This document shows positions 5,682-6,181 of a stretch of 6,181 bases of DNA, in pieces. Made by a program: the position numbers and the translations under genes. Every line of letters begins with the position of its first letter. Position 1 is the stretch's first letter. The stretch lies in assembly GCA_035500275.1 (NCBI GenBank), contig DATJXI010000293.1, forward strand, positions 1-6,181, written 5' to 3'. The notes beneath the pieces were generated by a model, which was not told the DNA's origin, did not search any database, and worked only from the letters and a program-made list of their open reading frames with translations. The DNA is from Roseiarcus sp035500275. Its GTDB lineage: Bacteria; Pseudomonadota; Alphaproteobacteria; Rhizobiales; Beijerinckiaceae.

Positions 5682-6181
5682 GCGCTCCCTTAAAACCCTT
5701 GCCCGCGTGGGCAGACCTCGCGGTCATCCCGCTCGTCAACGTGACGGCCGCCTTCGTCATCTCCGGATTCGTGGTGCTGGCGATCGGCGAGAATCCGCTC
5801 GAGGCGGTGCAGATCCTCATCACCGGCGCGCTCGGCAACCTCGAGGGCATCGGCTTCACGCTCTACTACGCAACCAGCTTCATCTTCACCGGGCTCGCGG
5901 TCGCGGTCTGCTTTCACGCGAACCTGTTCAACATCGGCGTTGAGGGGCAGGCCTATATCGCGGGGCTCGGCGCCGCGCTCGCCGCGCTGCACCTCGGCTT
6001 CCTGCCCGGCTATTCGCTGGCGATTGCGGCGATCATCGCGGCGGCTTTGTTCGGCGCGGCGTTTGCGGCCATCCCGGGTTATCTGCAGGCCTACCGCGAC
6101 AGCCACATCGTCATCACGACGATCATGTTCAACTACATCGCCTCGGCCATCATGGGCTATCTTCTGGTCAATGTGCTGCGC
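5678..6181 (+). CDS. ABC transporter permease, first of an expected pair (partial, C-terminus beyond right edge; YufP-like)
   Basis: This is an inner-membrane permease of the branched-chain amino acid/sugar/nucleoside ABC family (BPD_transp_2 type), forming half of the channel of the BMP importer. The 168 visible residues start at ATG 5678, which shares ATGA with the ATPase stop, implying translational coupling. Hydrophobic segments lie near 14-36, 62-80, 92-110, 113-133 and 150-168. The family motif FNIGVEGQ (84-91) is present, as is the cytoplasmic coupling stretch ending HIVITTIMFNYIA (143-155), which contacts the ATPase. Family members are about 350 residues, so roughly half is visible. 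A second permease gene normally follows and would lie outside the window. The frame is open to the last base. Confidence 0.94.
   Translation, partial: MSAPLKPLPAWADLAVIPLVNVTAAFVISGFVVLAIGENPLEAVQILITGALGNLEGIGFTLYYATSFIFTGLAVAVCFHANLFNIGVEGQAYIAGLGAALAALHLGFLPGYSLAIAAIIAAALFGAAFAAIPGYLQAYRDSHIVITTIMFNYIASAIMGYLLVNVLR

Overview
The window is GC-rich, with strong G/C bias at third codon positions, and comes from the chromosome of an alphaproteobacterium, most likely of the Hyphomicrobiales (Rhizobiales). The basis is protein-level resemblance recalled from those groups: a ribose-phosphate pyrophosphokinase beginning MKILAGNSNPPLAEAI, a UvrC with an extra N-terminal tail and a QNWGNRSYFPRAD stretch, and a BMP-type transporter operon. 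I cannot name a genus. Nothing points to a mobile or recently acquired region.

Layout from left to right: (1) 1-1021, minus strand, the N-terminal half of uvrC (nucleotide excision repair), running off the left edge. (2) 1022-1188, a 167-base divergent intergenic region. (3) 1189-1749, plus strand, a small lipoprotein of unknown function. (4) 1750-1880, an intergenic region ending in a GC-rich palindrome just before the prs ribosome binding site. (5) about 1881-2828, prs, which makes PRPP. (6) 2829-2976, an intergenic region with a good -35 box. (7) 2977-3987, a periplasmic BMP-family substrate-binding protein. (8) 3988-4136, an intercistronic gap with two small hairpins. (9) 4137-5681, a double-domain ABC ATPase. 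(10) 5678-6181, the first permease, overlapping the ATPase by ATGA and truncated by the right edge.

Genes 7, 9 and 10 form one ABC importer operon of the BMP/PnrA (Bacillus YufNOPQ-like) type, for which purine or other nucleosides are the best-supported substrates. A second permease is expected just beyond the right edge. With prs directly upstream, the plus-strand block may tie nucleoside uptake to PRPP-dependent salvage; this is an inference from proximity, since the transporter appears to have its own promoter. The region is mostly ordinary housekeeping and transport DNA. The least explained parts are the lipoprotein, the paired intercistronic hairpins and the regulatory gaps. No tRNA, rRNA, CRISPR array, insertion sequence or convincing strong terminator was seen.
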